Positions 44,488 to 53,914 of a stretch of DNA of 64,000 nt are shown piece after piece (position 1 is the stretch's first letter; each line of letters begins with the position of its first letter). Source of the DNA: Robertmurraya sp047302285 (lineage in GTDB: Bacteria > Bacillota > Bacilli > Bacillales > Cytobacillaceae); the NCBI RefSeq assembly GCF_047302285.1, contig NZ_CP154845.1, positions 496,001 to 560,000 of the forward strand, in the 5' to 3' direction. The position numbers were made by a program, and so were the translations under genes. The notes below the pieces were generated by a model. That model saw nothing but the letters and a program-made list of their open reading frames with translations. It made no database searches and was not told where the DNA came from.

Positions 44488-45978
44488 ATGAAGAAATTAT
44501 TATTTTCAGTTGTGTTAGCCTTGGGTTTAGTTGTTTCTATATCAAGTGTTGCTTCAGCGAATAGCACAGTCAGATTAGGTGGATTAGATCGCTTTGAGGT
44601 TGCTATTAATGTTTCGAAACAAGGTTGGTCATCGGCCTCTACAGTAGTATTAGCAAACTGGGATGCTTATGGAGATGCACTCGCTGCAACGCCGTTAGCA
44701 TACAAAAATAACGCACCGATTCTTCTGACTAAGCCTGCTACACTAGAGAGTAGAACTAAAGCAGAGATTCAGAGATTAAAAGCGAAGAATGTAATTATCG
44801 TTGGTGGACCAATTAGTGTTTCTGAGAAAATTGTAAGTGAATTAAAAAACATGGGGATTTCTGTAAGAAGAATCTCTGGTAATAGCAGAATGCAAGTTGC
44901 TGAGAATATAGCAAAAGAATTAAGCACAGCTAAAAAAGTGGTCATTGCAGATGGGTTTAATTACCCAGATGCTTTGTCGATTGCCCCATACGCGGCTAGA
45001 AATGGTTTTCCTATCTTACTTACGAATAATATGCATGAATTACAATCTTCTACACATACTTTAATTAATCAAAGAAGCATTACTGAAACGATTATTTCTG
45101 GTGGACCTTTAAGCGTTTCAGATAAAGTGTATAATAATGTTCCTAATCCAAGAAGGTTTGGGGGAAATAGTCGCTATGAGGTTTCATCGAATATTGCTAA
45201 TGCCTATTTTAAAGGAAGTTCGACAGCCTTCGTAGCAAAAGGAATGGTGTTTGCAGATGCCTTAACAGGTACGGTTTTGGCAGCGAAGAAGAATGCACCA
45301 ATTCTCTTGTCGTATCCAGATAGCCTACCACCATCTATTAAAAACTCAATTAAAAATAATGGTTATGGAAACTTCACTATATTAGGTGGACCGATATCTA
45401 TATCTAATGGGATTATGAATCAATTAAGCCAACCGATTACAGGTCAACTTATTATGCTTGATCCTGGTCATGGTGATACTGACCCTGGAGCGGTGGGGAA
45501 TGGATTACAAGAAAAAGATATCGTTCTTGATATTGCTAAAAGAGTGAATTCAAAACTAAGTGGTTCTCTTGCGAAAGTTGCCATGACTAGGCAAACTGAT
45601 GTTTTTATTCCACTAGCTGATCGTGTAAAACAAGCTGAAAGTCAAGGCGCAAATATTTTTGTGAGCTTTCATGTGAACTCCTTTACTAATGATAGTGCAA
45701 AGGGAACTGAAACTTACTATAATACTACAAACGCATCAGGCAAAAGTAAGGAATTAGCAGAAAAAATTCAACAAGAGTTAGTTAAAGCATTAGGTACGAA
45801 TGACAGAGGAGTAAAAACGGCTAATTTTGTAGTGATTAAGGAAACTACTATGCCAAGTGTTCTAGTAGAAATTGCGTTTATTAGTAACCCAGATGACGCT
45901 AAGAAATTGGCGAGCAGTACTTATCGACAGAAAGCGGCAGATGCGATTTATAAAGGAATTATGAATTACTACAATTAA
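44488..45978 (+). CDS. lytC: N-acetylmuramoyl-L-alanine amidase with three CWB2 repeats (LytC-like)
   Basis: The 496-residue protein is the size of B. subtilis LytC and has the same plan: signal peptide to SVASA (about 23), three CWB2 modules (about 27-310) and an Amidase_3 domain with LDPGHGDTDPGAVGNGLQEKD, SFHVNSFTN and the catalytic Glu in VLVEIAFISNPDD. I chose ATG 44488, 10 bases after AGGAG; the in-frame GTG 44479 lies one base from it. It hydrolyses MurNAc-L-Ala bonds during wall turnover. The three neighbouring CWB2 genes look like a local duplication series. Confidence 0.92.
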   Translation: MKKLLFSVVLALGLVVSISSVASANSTVRLGGLDRFEVAINVSKQGWSSASTVVLANWDAYGDALAATPLAYKNNAPILLTKPATLESRTKAEIQRLKAKNVIIVGGPISVSEKIVSELKNMGISVRRISGNSRMQVAENIAKELSTAKKVVIADGFNYPDALSIAPYAARNGFPILLTNNMHELQSSTHTLINQRSITETIISGGPLSVSDKVYNNVPNPRRFGGNSRYEVSSNIANAYFKGSSTAFVAKGMVFADALTGTVLAAKKNAPILLSYPDSLPPSIKNSIKNNGYGNFTILGGPISISNGIMNQLSQPITGQLIMLDPGHGDTDPGAVGNGLQEKDIVLDIAKRVNSKLSGSLAKVAMTRQTDVFIPLADRVKQAESQGANIFVSFHVNSFTNDSAKGTETYYNTTNASGKSKELAEKIQQELVKALGTNDRGVKTANFVVIKETTMPSVLVEIAFISNPDDAKKLASSTYRQKAADAIYKGIMNYYN

Positions 45979-46004
45979 GAATTTAAACTAGTTTTAAGCT
46001 GAAG

Positions 46005-46035
46005 TAGCCTCACAAATCTGTGAGGTTATTTCATT
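46005..46035 (+). terminator. Terminator after the amidase gene
   Basis: TAGCCTCACA / TGTGAGGTTA with loop AATC is followed by TTTCATTTTA, 27 bases past the stop codon. Confidence 0.82.
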
Positions 46036-46101
46036 TTACTTAGTTTATATGTTCTGTTTCTAAGAGAAATGTGAAGACGATTTTACAAAACATATAATTA
46101 A

Positions 46102-46130
46102 TTGAAAATGCATCTGAAAGCGTGTATATT
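46102..46130 (+). promoter_or_regulatory. SigA-type promoter of the tarIJKL operon
   Basis: TTGAAA (46102-46107), a 17-bp spacer and TATATT (46125-46130) give five of six matches at each box. The predicted start site is near 46137, about 95 bases upstream of the tarI start. Confidence 0.72.
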
Positions 46131-46141
46131 GAATATGTGCT

Positions 46142-46167
46142 ACTGTCGTGATATGACAGTTTTTTTC
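46142..46167 (+). promoter_or_regulatory. Start-proximal hairpin with U-tract before tarI
   Basis: ACTGTC-GTGATAT-GACAGT followed by seven Ts begins about five bases after the predicted transcription start. It has the form of a small terminator, so it could be an attenuator or an early pause site for the tar operon. Confidence 0.5.
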
Positions 46168-46230
46168 ATATTCTGACAAAAATCTATTCAAAACCCTAAC
46201 ATTTGTGCAAATAAAGAAGGAGTGATACTA

Positions 46231-46944
46231 GTGATTTACGCAGAGATCCTTGCAGGTGGAAAGGGTACACGTATGGGCAATATTAATATGCCTAAACAAT
46301 TTTTAACCCTAAATAATCGACCAATCATTATTCACACAATTGAAAAGTTTATTCTAAATGATCGCTTTGATAAAATAATTATTGTTTCTCCAAAGGATTG
46401 GATCAACCACACAAGAGATATTATAAAAAAACATATCGGTGATATTGACCGATTAGTGGTCGTCGAAGGTGGAAAGGACCGTAATGAATCCATTATGAGC
46501 GGGATTCGTTATATAGAGAAAAATTTTGGGCTTAATGAAGATGATGTCATCGTTACCCATGATTCAGTTCGACCTTTTCTTACACATCGTATTATCGAAG
46601 AAAATATTGATTCAGCATTGGAATATGGTGCGGTTGATACGGTTATTGAAGCAATTGACACCATTATTCAATCAGAAGATAGTGAATTCATATCAAACAT
46701 TCCAGTACGTGACACTATGTATCAAGGGCAGACACCTCAAAGTTTTAATATAAAGAAGTTGGTTTCTTATTATGAAGCTTTAGATCCTGCTCAGAAAGAT
46801 ATTCTTACAGATGCCTGTAAAATCTGTGCATTACATGGTGATAAGGTAAAATTAGTTAAAGGTGAAGTCTTTAATATTAAAGTAACCACTCCGTATGATT
46901 TAAAAGTGGCAAACGCCATATTGCAGGAGAGGATTTCGCGATGA
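46231..46944 (+). CDS. tarI: Ribitol-5-phosphate cytidylyltransferase
   Basis: The 237-residue IspD/TarI-family enzyme joins CTP and ribitol-5-phosphate to give CDP-ribitol. Visible are the nucleotide-binding loop ILAGGKGTRMGNINMPKQFL, VVEGGKDRNESIMSGI, VTHDSVRPFLTHRII and QTPQSF. TarI rather than IspD is supported by tarJ immediately downstream (ATGA overlap) and by the surrounding teichoic acid genes. The start is GTG 46231, 8 bases after GAAGGAG; GTG 46222 overlaps that site. Confidence 0.93.
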   Translation: MIYAEILAGGKGTRMGNINMPKQFLTLNNRPIIIHTIEKFILNDRFDKIIIVSPKDWINHTRDIIKKHIGDIDRLVVVEGGKDRNESIMSGIRYIEKNFGLNEDDVIVTHDSVRPFLTHRIIEENIDSALEYGAVDTVIEAIDTIIQSEDSEFISNIPVRDTMYQGQTPQSFNIKKLVSYYEALDPAQKDILTDACKICALHGDKVKLVKGEVFNIKVTTPYDLKVANAILQERISR

Positions 46945-47966
46945 TTAATCAAGTCTATCGTTTAGTATCCCCACGACAATTTGAGGTGACATATAAAGAT
47001 CGACCTATTAATTCAAATCGAGTGGTGGTTCGTCCGACGCATTTATCAATATGTGCGGCAGACCAGCGCTATTATACTGGAACTAGAGGAAAAGAAGCGA
47101 TGGCCAAGAAATTACCAATGGCCTTAATTCATGAAGGAATTGGTAAGGTAGTGTATGATCCACTTGGTGAAATTGAGACAGGAACACGTGTCGTAATGGT
47201 TCCAAACACTCCAACTGAAACAGATGATATTGTCGCTGAAAATTATTTGAGAAGCAGCCGATTCCGCTCTAGTGGATACGATGGGTTCATGCAAGACTAT
47301 GTTTTTCTAAAGCGTGATAGAATTGTTCCACTTCCAAATAATATCGATCCATATGTTTCAGCATTTATCGAATTAATCACGATTGCGATGCATTCATTGG
47401 TACGATTTGAAGCAAAAGGCCATTCAAGAAGACATGTCTTTGGTGTTTGGGGAGATGGAAACCTTGGCTATATAACAGCGCTAATATTAAAGAGACGTTA
47501 TAAAGACTGCAAAGTATATGCTTTTGGAAAACATCAATATAAACTGGATCATTTTTCATTCATTGATGAATCCTATCAAATAGATGAAGTCCCTGAAGAT
47601 CTTATTATCGATCACGCTTTTGAAGCTGTTGGAGGGAAGGGAAGTCAATTTGCTATTAATCAAATTATTGATCATATTCACCCAGAAGGTACTATATCAA
47701 TAATGGGCGTATCTGAATACCCTGTTGAAATTAATACGAGAATGATATTGGAAAAAGGAATTACAGTTATCGGAAGTAGTCGAAGTGGTCGTAGTGATTT
47801 TGTCAATACAGTAGAGTTTATGAAAGAGCATCCAGAATTTGTGGAGTACTTAAGTACACTTGTCGGTGAAGTTTGTGAAGTAAAATCGATACAAGATATT
47901 GTTTCTGCTTTTGAACTAGATCTTACCTCTTCATGGGGGAAAACAGTGATGGAGTGGAGAATCTAG
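46941..47966 (+). CDS. tarJ: Ribulose-5-phosphate reductase (ribitol-5-phosphate dehydrogenase)
   Basis: The 341-residue zinc-type medium-chain dehydrogenase reduces D-ribulose-5-phosphate to ribitol-5-phosphate with NADPH, feeding TarI. The catalytic metal site is SICAADQRYYTGTRG, with Cys near residue 37 and LIHEGIGKVV following, and the cofactor motif is GVWGDGNLGYITALIL (about 170). It lacks the structural-zinc four-cysteine loop of many alcohol dehydrogenases, as TarJ proteins do. It overlaps tarI by 4 bases. Confidence 0.93.
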   Translation: MINQVYRLVSPRQFEVTYKDRPINSNRVVVRPTHLSICAADQRYYTGTRGKEAMAKKLPMALIHEGIGKVVYDPLGEIETGTRVVMVPNTPTETDDIVAENYLRSSRFRSSGYDGFMQDYVFLKRDRIVPLPNNIDPYVSAFIELITIAMHSLVRFEAKGHSRRHVFGVWGDGNLGYITALILKRRYKDCKVYAFGKHQYKLDHFSFIDESYQIDEVPEDLIIDHAFEAVGGKGSQFAINQIIDHIHPEGTISIMGVSEYPVEINTRMILEKGITVIGSSRSGRSDFVNTVEFMKEHPEFVEYLSTLVGEVCEVKSIQDIVSAFELDLTSSWGKTVMEWRI

Positions 47967-47987
47967 TGTTTTGTTCATGAGAAGGGA

Positions 47988-49163
47988 ATGTGTTTATTTT
48001 TGAATGTGAAGTTTATTCCAACGATCCTAGTTAAGTATTTTATACGCATTTCCTTTTTCATGTTTTCTCTTCTACCTATAAACAAGTGTAAAATTACATT
48101 TGCCTCTTATCGCTCAGAAAAGTTAGAGGGCAACCTTCGATTTATTTACGAAGAATTTAATAGAAGAAACTTAGGTTTCAAAGTTGACTTTCTATTTAAG
48201 AAATATACGAAGTCTCCCATTGGCAAACTTAACTATGCTGTACATATGCTTAAGGCTTGTCATGCACTAGCAACTTCTCGTTTTTTTATTATAGATGACT
48301 TCTACTTTCCCGTATATGTTATCAAGCCTAGAAATGGGATGGATATTGTTCAACTTTGGCATGCTGCAGGTGCATTTAAAAAGTTTGGTCTGAGTACAGT
48401 TGGTAAATCCTTTGGACCGAGTCGTGAGTACCTAGAAGTAGTTAAGGTGCATTCAAATTATTCAAAGGTTTATGTTAGTTCAAAACATATTGTTAGTCAT
48501 TATGCTGAAGCCTTTGACATGGCTCAAGACAAAATATATCCACTAGGGGTGCCAAGAACGGATTATTTTTTCAAAATGGAAAAGAGGCAAGAAATAGAAA
48601 AGAGATTTGACCAACTATTTCCTAAATTGAAGGGAAAAAAGAGGATTTTATATGCTCCAACCTTTAGAGGTGGGAGTCATAATCAGGAATTATATAATTG
48701 TCCTTTTGATATTGAATTGTTAAGAGAAAATATTGGGGATAATTATACTTTGCTGATTCACTTACATCCTTATATGCGTAAAGGAATACGATTAGAGTCA
48801 GGACTAAATGATTTTGCAGTACATTTAGATAATGAATTTACGATAGAAGAACTTATGCTACTTTCAGATATTCTTATAACAGACTATTCATCCGTGATAT
48901 TTGATTATAGCTTATTGCATAGACCTATTGCATTCTTTTCCAACGACTTGGAAGAATATATACAAGAACGTGATTTTTATTATGACTTTAAATCCTTTAT
49001 CCCTGGTCCATTGTTTGATGATACACAATCTTTAGCTGATTGGATTAAACAAGAAAAATTTGATTATCAGCGTATTTCTCAATTTCGAGAATATTTCTTC
49101 GATATTCTTGATGGTCAAACGAGTAAACGAATTGTGACCCATCTATTGAGCAATGGAAAATAA
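47988..49163 (+). CDS. tarK: TarK-like teichoic acid ribitol-phosphate primase (CDP-glycerol glycerophosphotransferase family)
   Basis: The 391-residue protein has a short hydrophobic N-terminus that likely sits on the membrane and a GT-B-fold Glyphos_transf domain with VQLWHAAGAFKKFGL, GVPRTDYFF, RILYAPTFRGG, LIHLHPYMRKG and ILITDYSSVIFDYSLL. The conserved His residues in the LWHA and HLHP motifs are catalytic in TagF. Position after tarIJ and before the larger polymerase matches tarK of B. subtilis W23, which adds the first ribitol phosphate. ATG 47988 abuts the GAAGGGA site, so the in-frame TTG at 48000 may be the real start. Confidence 0.85.
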   Translation: MCLFLNVKFIPTILVKYFIRISFFMFSLLPINKCKITFASYRSEKLEGNLRFIYEEFNRRNLGFKVDFLFKKYTKSPIGKLNYAVHMLKACHALATSRFFIIDDFYFPVYVIKPRNGMDIVQLWHAAGAFKKFGLSTVGKSFGPSREYLEVVKVHSNYSKVYVSSKHIVSHYAEAFDMAQDKIYPLGVPRTDYFFKMEKRQEIEKRFDQLFPKLKGKKRILYAPTFRGGSHNQELYNCPFDIELLRENIGDNYTLLIHLHPYMRKGIRLESGLNDFAVHLDNEFTIEELMLLSDILITDYSSVIFDYSLLHRPIAFFSNDLEEYIQERDFYYDFKSFIPGPLFDDTQSLADWIKQEKFDYQRISQFREYFFDILDGQTSKRIVTHLLSNGK

Positions 49164-49283
49164 ATATAAGAAATAACGGGGGATTTACTTTGAATCCCCT
49201 TTTTGATTTTTGAGAAGCGAAAAATAACAATAGGTGCTGTAGTACATATTAGTTTGAAATATATTTGGATGGGAGTAAGAACG

Positions 49284-51164
49284 ATGATTACTCGGATTAA
49301 GAGGAAATTAAGTGCGATATTTTTGAAAAGTAGAAATGTGACCCAATTACATAAGGATAATCCTGTAATCATTGACGAAAACAGGATCGTGATAAAAAGA
49401 GAAAGTTTGGGAGAATCTCTGCCAGTTCTTAACGAATTAGCGGGGGAAGAAGAAAAGTTAATTCCTAGACGAAAGATCACACAATTAAAGTGGAATGGAT
49501 CGATAATGGAGATTAAGGGGTATTTCTATTTAGAAAATATCCCGATGAAAGATGAAGACTTAGTTAAGAAAAGATTCGTCATGGTTGATGAGAAGGGTAA
49601 TAAAATTTCAATTTCTTTGCAAGACATTCCAGTTGATCAATTATCAATTAATGAAAAAATTGATCCATTGTACACTTGGGCTGGTTTTGAAGGAGAAATT
49701 AATTTTGCTACTATTGACAAGAATAATTTACCACTTCCAGATGGTGAATACAAAACGTATTTAGAAGTTGAGGTTCATGTATTAGGGGATCAGCATTATT
49801 TAAAGGTGTTCCCATTAGGAAATATTAAACCATTTCTTGATAATGGGTTTCATTCTGCAAAAATGGAGCACTTTACAGCAAAGCGTGAAATGAAATTTAA
49901 CCTGTTGGCTTCATTTGATCAACCAATCAAAACACTGAAGATAACCTCTACGAAGTTAAAAGATTTCGATCCGACTTTAATGGGTATAGATGCTGACGAA
50001 GTAAAAAGAGGAGCTTTTTATAAATTTTATCTAAATGTGATTTTTAAATTACAATATAAGTTTTATTGTTTACTGCCTTTGAAAGAAAGTAAGGTTTTAT
50101 TTGCATCTGATAGTCGAAGTGATATGAGTGGGAATTTTCAGTTTGTCTATGATGAAATGCTCAAACAAGGACTAGACTTGGAATACCATTTTCTTCTTAA
50201 AAGTGCAGTAGGGGAAAGAAAGAGTTACAAAGAACTGAGAAAGCTTGCCTACCACTTAGCAACGGCAAAGTTTATTATTTTGGATGATTTTTATCCATTG
50301 ATTTATCCTTTGAAGATCCGTAAAAATGCAGAACTAATTCAACTATGGCATGCAGTAGGGGCATTTAAAACCTTCGGATTTAGCCGCATTGGTCGACCAG
50401 GCGGTCCTTCACCAAAATCAAAAAATCATAGAAATTATACAAAGGCAATAGTAAGTTCCCATAATGTGGCTAAGTATTATGCTGAAGGGTTTGGAATTGA
50501 TGAGGAAAAAGTTATTCCGACTGGAATACCTAGAACGGATGTATTCTTTGATGAGGTTTATAAAAAGTCGGTTAGAGAGCGTCTATATGAGGAATTTCCT
50601 TTCTTAAAAGGAAAAAAAGTCATCACTTTCGCTCCAACATTTAGGGGAAATGGCCAACAGTCTGCCCATTATCCAATGGAAATTTTAGATTTAGGAAAAC
50701 TGTATGAGGAATTTAAAGATGAGTATGTATTCTTATTTAAAATACATCCATTCGTTAAAAATGATTTTAATATTCCTTACCAATATAGTGATTTTTATTA
50801 CGATCTATCTTCGTATAGAGAAATTAACGACCTGCTATTTATTACGGATATTTTAATTACTGACTATTCTTCTGTATGTTTTGAATTTGCATTACTAAAT
50901 AAGCCAATGCTGTTCTTTGCATATGATGTCGAAGATTATGTGCAAAAAAGAGATTTCTATTATGATTATGCATCATTTATTCCAGGGCCACTTACTCGCT
51001 CGACAGATGAAATGATCGAAACAATAAAAAATGGAGACTTTAAAATGGAAAAAATACCTCCATTTGTTCAATATTTCTTTGATCATCATGATGGGCAATC
51101 TAGTCGTAGAGTGGTAGAACAGTTAATAATTGGCCAAGATGAGGAAGAGGATAAAAAGATATAG
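49284..51164 (+). CDS. tarL: TarL-like poly(ribitol phosphate) polymerase
   Basis: The 626-residue protein has an N-terminal beta-rich, non-catalytic region of about 230 residues, then a membrane-proximal segment and a C-terminal Glyphos_transf domain: LIQLWHAVGAFKTFGF, GIPRTDVFFDEV, VITFAPTFRGNGQ, FKIHPFVKNDF and ILITDYSSVCFEFALL. Size and domain order match TarL, which polymerises ribitol phosphate from CDP-ribitol. The start is ATG 49284, 8 bases after GGGAG; the ORF upstream to 49203 has no ribosome binding site. It is similar to TarK in the catalytic half, as expected for paralogues. Confidence 0.88.
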   Translation: MITRIKRKLSAIFLKSRNVTQLHKDNPVIIDENRIVIKRESLGESLPVLNELAGEEEKLIPRRKITQLKWNGSIMEIKGYFYLENIPMKDEDLVKKRFVMVDEKGNKISISLQDIPVDQLSINEKIDPLYTWAGFEGEINFATIDKNNLPLPDGEYKTYLEVEVHVLGDQHYLKVFPLGNIKPFLDNGFHSAKMEHFTAKREMKFNLLASFDQPIKTLKITSTKLKDFDPTLMGIDADEVKRGAFYKFYLNVIFKLQYKFYCLLPLKESKVLFASDSRSDMSGNFQFVYDEMLKQGLDLEYHFLLKSAVGERKSYKELRKLAYHLATAKFIILDDFYPLIYPLKIRKNAELIQLWHAVGAFKTFGFSRIGRPGGPSPKSKNHRNYTKAIVSSHNVAKYYAEGFGIDEEKVIPTGIPRTDVFFDEVYKKSVRERLYEEFPFLKGKKVITFAPTFRGNGQQSAHYPMEILDLGKLYEEFKDEYVFLFKIHPFVKNDFNIPYQYSDFYYDLSSYREINDLLFITDILITDYSSVCFEFALLNKPMLFFAYDVEDYVQKRDFYYDYASFIPGPLTRSTDEMIETIKNGDFKMEKIPPFVQYFFDHHDGQSSRRVVEQLIIGQDEEEDKKI

Positions 51165-51199
51165 TTTGTAAATTTTTTGTGATTGAGGAGGGAGAACTG

Positions 51200-52147
51200 G
51201 TGTTTAAGACGGTATTAGTAACCGGTGGCTTTGGATTTATAGGTTCTCATATCGTTGAAAAGCTATTAGCACAGCAATATAAGGTAATTGTCATCGATGA
51301 CTTTTCAACAGGGAAAAAGGAAAATATAGAACACATTTCTCCCGATATGAAGATTTTTAAATGTAGTATTCTAGATACGGAATTTGAAAAAATTGTCTTA
51401 AAAGAAAAGCCTGATGTTATCATTCATCAGGCAGCACAGGTGAGTGTTCAAAATTCCATTAATGATATGATGAATGATGAAGAAATTAATATTCGCGGTT
51501 CTATAAATGTCATTCAGGCAGCTGTGAAAGCAAATGTGAAGAAGATTATTTTTTCATCCACTGCAGCAGTTTACGGAATACCTGAATATTTACCGATTAA
51601 CACGAGTCATCCTATTTCTCCTATTTCTCCATATGGAGTATCGAAATATACAGTTGAAAAATACTTAGAAGTAGCCCATCACCTTTATGGGATGGACTAT
51701 ACAATCCTTAGGTACTCAAATGTTTATGGTCCAAGGCAGGATGCATTGGGTGAAGGGGGAGTTATCTCCATATTTGTTCATGGCTTAATAAGTGGTGAAG
51801 ATATTTTTATCTATGGAGATGGCAAGCAAACGAGGGATTTTATCTATGTCGAAGATGTTGCAAATGCAAATGTACAGGCTATAAATCTAGGTTCTCAGGG
51901 TGTATTTAACGTTTCAACAAATGTAGAATGTACAATTAATCAAGTTTATGAATTGTTACTTTGTATTGGAAATAAGGTTGCTTCCCCACATTATGAGCAA
52001 ACTCGCGATGGAGATATCAAAAATAGCGTGCTATGCAATGAGAAGACAAAAAGGGTTCTTGAATGGGAACCAACATTCTCTCTAGAAAATGGATTAAAAA
52101 AAACTTACAAATATTATTTGAGGCAATTTAATCCGACATTACAATAA
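51200..52147 (+). CDS. NAD-dependent sugar epimerase (GalE-like)
   Basis: The 315-residue extended SDR enzyme has the NAD motif VTGGFGFIGSHIVEKL, HQAAQVSVQ, the catalytic Ser/Tyr/Lys set in SSTAAVYG and SPYGVSKYTVEKYL, and LRYSNVYGPRQ. It most likely interconverts UDP-glucose/UDP-galactose or UDP-GlcNAc/UDP-GalNAc, giving a donor for the glycosyltransferase next to it. The start is GTG 51200, in good register with AGGAGGGAG; GTG 51179 lies before that site. Substrate specificity is not readable by eye. Confidence 0.88.
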   Translation: MFKTVLVTGGFGFIGSHIVEKLLAQQYKVIVIDDFSTGKKENIEHISPDMKIFKCSILDTEFEKIVLKEKPDVIIHQAAQVSVQNSINDMMNDEEINIRGSINVIQAAVKANVKKIIFSSTAAVYGIPEYLPINTSHPISPISPYGVSKYTVEKYLEVAHHLYGMDYTILRYSNVYGPRQDALGEGGVISIFVHGLISGEDIFIYGDGKQTRDFIYVEDVANANVQAINLGSQGVFNVSTNVECTINQVYELLLCIGNKVASPHYEQTRDGDIKNSVLCNEKTKRVLEWEPTFSLENGLKKTYKYYLRQFNPTLQ

Positions 52148-52161
52148 GGGAGATGTGTATC

Positions 52162-53715
52162 TTGAGTAAAAGAGTACTTATGCTTCTATATGACATTGAT
52201 GTAAATAAGGGCGGCATAACTAGTGTTATGCTGAGCAGATCTAAAGAATTGTCAGAGCATTATGGATATGATGTGGATCTAATCAGTCTAGATTATAAAA
52301 AAGATTATATAAATGTAAGAAATTCATTAAGGAAATCAGGAAGACTTTCTGAAAATGTCGATGTTATCAATGTGCATGATTACTATAAAAAGAAAAATAC
52401 CAACGGAAAAGTAAGTAGAACTCAATTAAAGTTTTTTAACAAAGCGTCTGATCTTTATGAAAAAGAGTATACCGTCCAAGACTCAGAACTGAAATCGAAG
52501 CAATATGCTAGGTATTTTAAAGATGGATTGTATATCAAATATAAAAAATGGACTAAAAAAGGTGTTTTGAGTCACATTGATTATTTTAATGAAACGAGGA
52601 ACAGGATTTATCGTGAGGAATTTCATAAAGATGGATATATCCTAAGAAAAATTTATTTTGATTTGCAGAACAATGAACCGAAGCAGGAATTGTATTATAC
52701 GGAAGATGGTTTTTGCTATTTAAATAAATGGTTAAACCCAAAGAATGGGTCCCCCCAAAATATTTTTCTATTCAATCGTCTGACGAATAAAGCAATTGTT
52801 TTCAAGAATAACAAAGATTTTCATGTGTATTGGTTAAATGAGTTTTGTAGAGAGCAAAAAGAGAAACCATTTCTTATTTGTGATGGAGTGGGTTCGGCAT
52901 CTAAAGTATTAAGTATGGAACCAGAAGCTGCCTATCGTATCTATTCGATACACACGAATCATTTTGATTATCCTCATGAATATGGAAGTCCAATAAAAAG
53001 TGACCATGTCACATTGTTAAATAATCTTGAAAAGAAAGAAGCTGTTGTTGTTTTATCTAACTCACAAAAATCAGATATTGTTTCAGAGTTCGGTGACTAT
53101 AATAATGTCTTTGTTATACCTAATTTCATTACTCCACTAAAGGAAATTAAGATAGAGCGTGAACCTAATCTTGTGACTATGATTGCTAGGTATCATCCTG
53201 AAAAGGGAATTGATGAAGCCATCCTTGCTTTTAAGGAAGTCATAAAAGCAATTCCTAATGCTATCTTAGAAATTTATGGTCATGGAGAAGATGAAGATAG
53301 ATTGAAAAGTATCATTAGAGAAAATGACTTAATCGATAATGTGATAGTAAAAGGCTATACAACGAAGGTTAGCGAGGTCCTAGGGAGAACCAAATTAACC
53401 ATTCTTACATCCCAATTTGAAGGCTTAAATGTAGTTAGTCTTGAGGCAATGGCGTGTAAAGTACCGGTAGTCAGCTATGATGTAAATTATGGTATGAGGG
53501 ATATTATTCAAAATGGAGTAAATGGTTATCTTGTGCCGAGAAATGATAAAAAAGAATTAGCTGCGAAAATCGTAGAACTATTAAGCAATCCTGATAAAGT
53601 GGCACAAATGGGTGAAGAAGCAAGGAAATATGTGTTAGAGAGATTTTCGAAAGAAAAAGTTTGTAGTCTATGGATAGCGTTATTTAAAAAATTGAGTGAG
53701 TCAAATCAACCATAA
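52162..53715 (+). CDS. GT4 glycosyltransferase, TarM/TagE-like teichoic acid alpha-glycosyltransferase
   Basis: The 517-residue protein has an N-terminal DUF1975-type beta-sheet insertion (about 75-230) characteristic of TarM/TagE. Its C-terminal GT4 half has MIARYHPEKGIDEAILAF, IYGHGEDEDRL, VKGYTTKVSEVL and the E-x7-E motif in TSQFEGLNVVSLEAMACKVPVVSYDV. TagE puts alpha-glucose on poly(glycerol phosphate), and TarM puts alpha-GlcNAc on poly(ribitol phosphate). In this ribitol cluster TarM-like activity is more likely. The start is TTG 52162, 9 bases after AAGGGAG; ATG 52153 touches that site. Confidence 0.85.
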   Translation: MSKRVLMLLYDIDVNKGGITSVMLSRSKELSEHYGYDVDLISLDYKKDYINVRNSLRKSGRLSENVDVINVHDYYKKKNTNGKVSRTQLKFFNKASDLYEKEYTVQDSELKSKQYARYFKDGLYIKYKKWTKKGVLSHIDYFNETRNRIYREEFHKDGYILRKIYFDLQNNEPKQELYYTEDGFCYLNKWLNPKNGSPQNIFLFNRLTNKAIVFKNNKDFHVYWLNEFCREQKEKPFLICDGVGSASKVLSMEPEAAYRIYSIHTNHFDYPHEYGSPIKSDHVTLLNNLEKKEAVVVLSNSQKSDIVSEFGDYNNVFVIPNFITPLKEIKIEREPNLVTMIARYHPEKGIDEAILAFKEVIKAIPNAILEIYGHGEDEDRLKSIIRENDLIDNVIVKGYTTKVSEVLGRTKLTILTSQFEGLNVVSLEAMACKVPVVSYDVNYGMRDIIQNGVNGYLVPRNDKKELAAKIVELLSNPDKVAQMGEEARKYVLERFSKEKVCSLWIALFKKLSESNQP

Positions 53716-53839
53716 GCCTTCATGCATGGTGAATGGTTGATTAAATTCATACATTTTTGCCTCAACTGGAAATAAAATTCCCCCATGTCAGTTTGAAAAT
53801 ATTTTTCATGAGGTATATAATTATTATTGTGTAAATTTA

Positions 53840-53868
53840 TTGTAAAAGTTTTGTTCGATTAATATATA
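53840..53868 (+). promoter_or_regulatory. Possible promoter of tarDB
   Basis: TTGTAA, a 17-bp spacer and TATATA lie 46 bp before the tarD start, in the AT-rich 199-bp gap after the TarM-like gene. Confidence 0.5.
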
Positions 53869-53914
53869 GATTTATTTCCCAAAGTTAAATGATTAAGTGA
53901 GGAGATGATGAACA

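Noticed and set aside
40445..45978. CWB2 repeats as a possible DNA-level repeat array or CRISPR-like structure
   Set aside because: The repetition is at protein level in diverged coding modules; there are no short identical direct repeats with spacers.
46231..46944. IspD (isoprenoid) cytidylyltransferase
   Set aside because: The family resembles IspD, but the overlap with tarJ and the following tarK/tarL genes identify it as TarI.
49203..49283. Longer N-terminus of the TarL-like protein
   Set aside because: A GGGAG site at 49271-49275 fixes ATG 49284 as the start; the upstream codons have no ribosome binding site.
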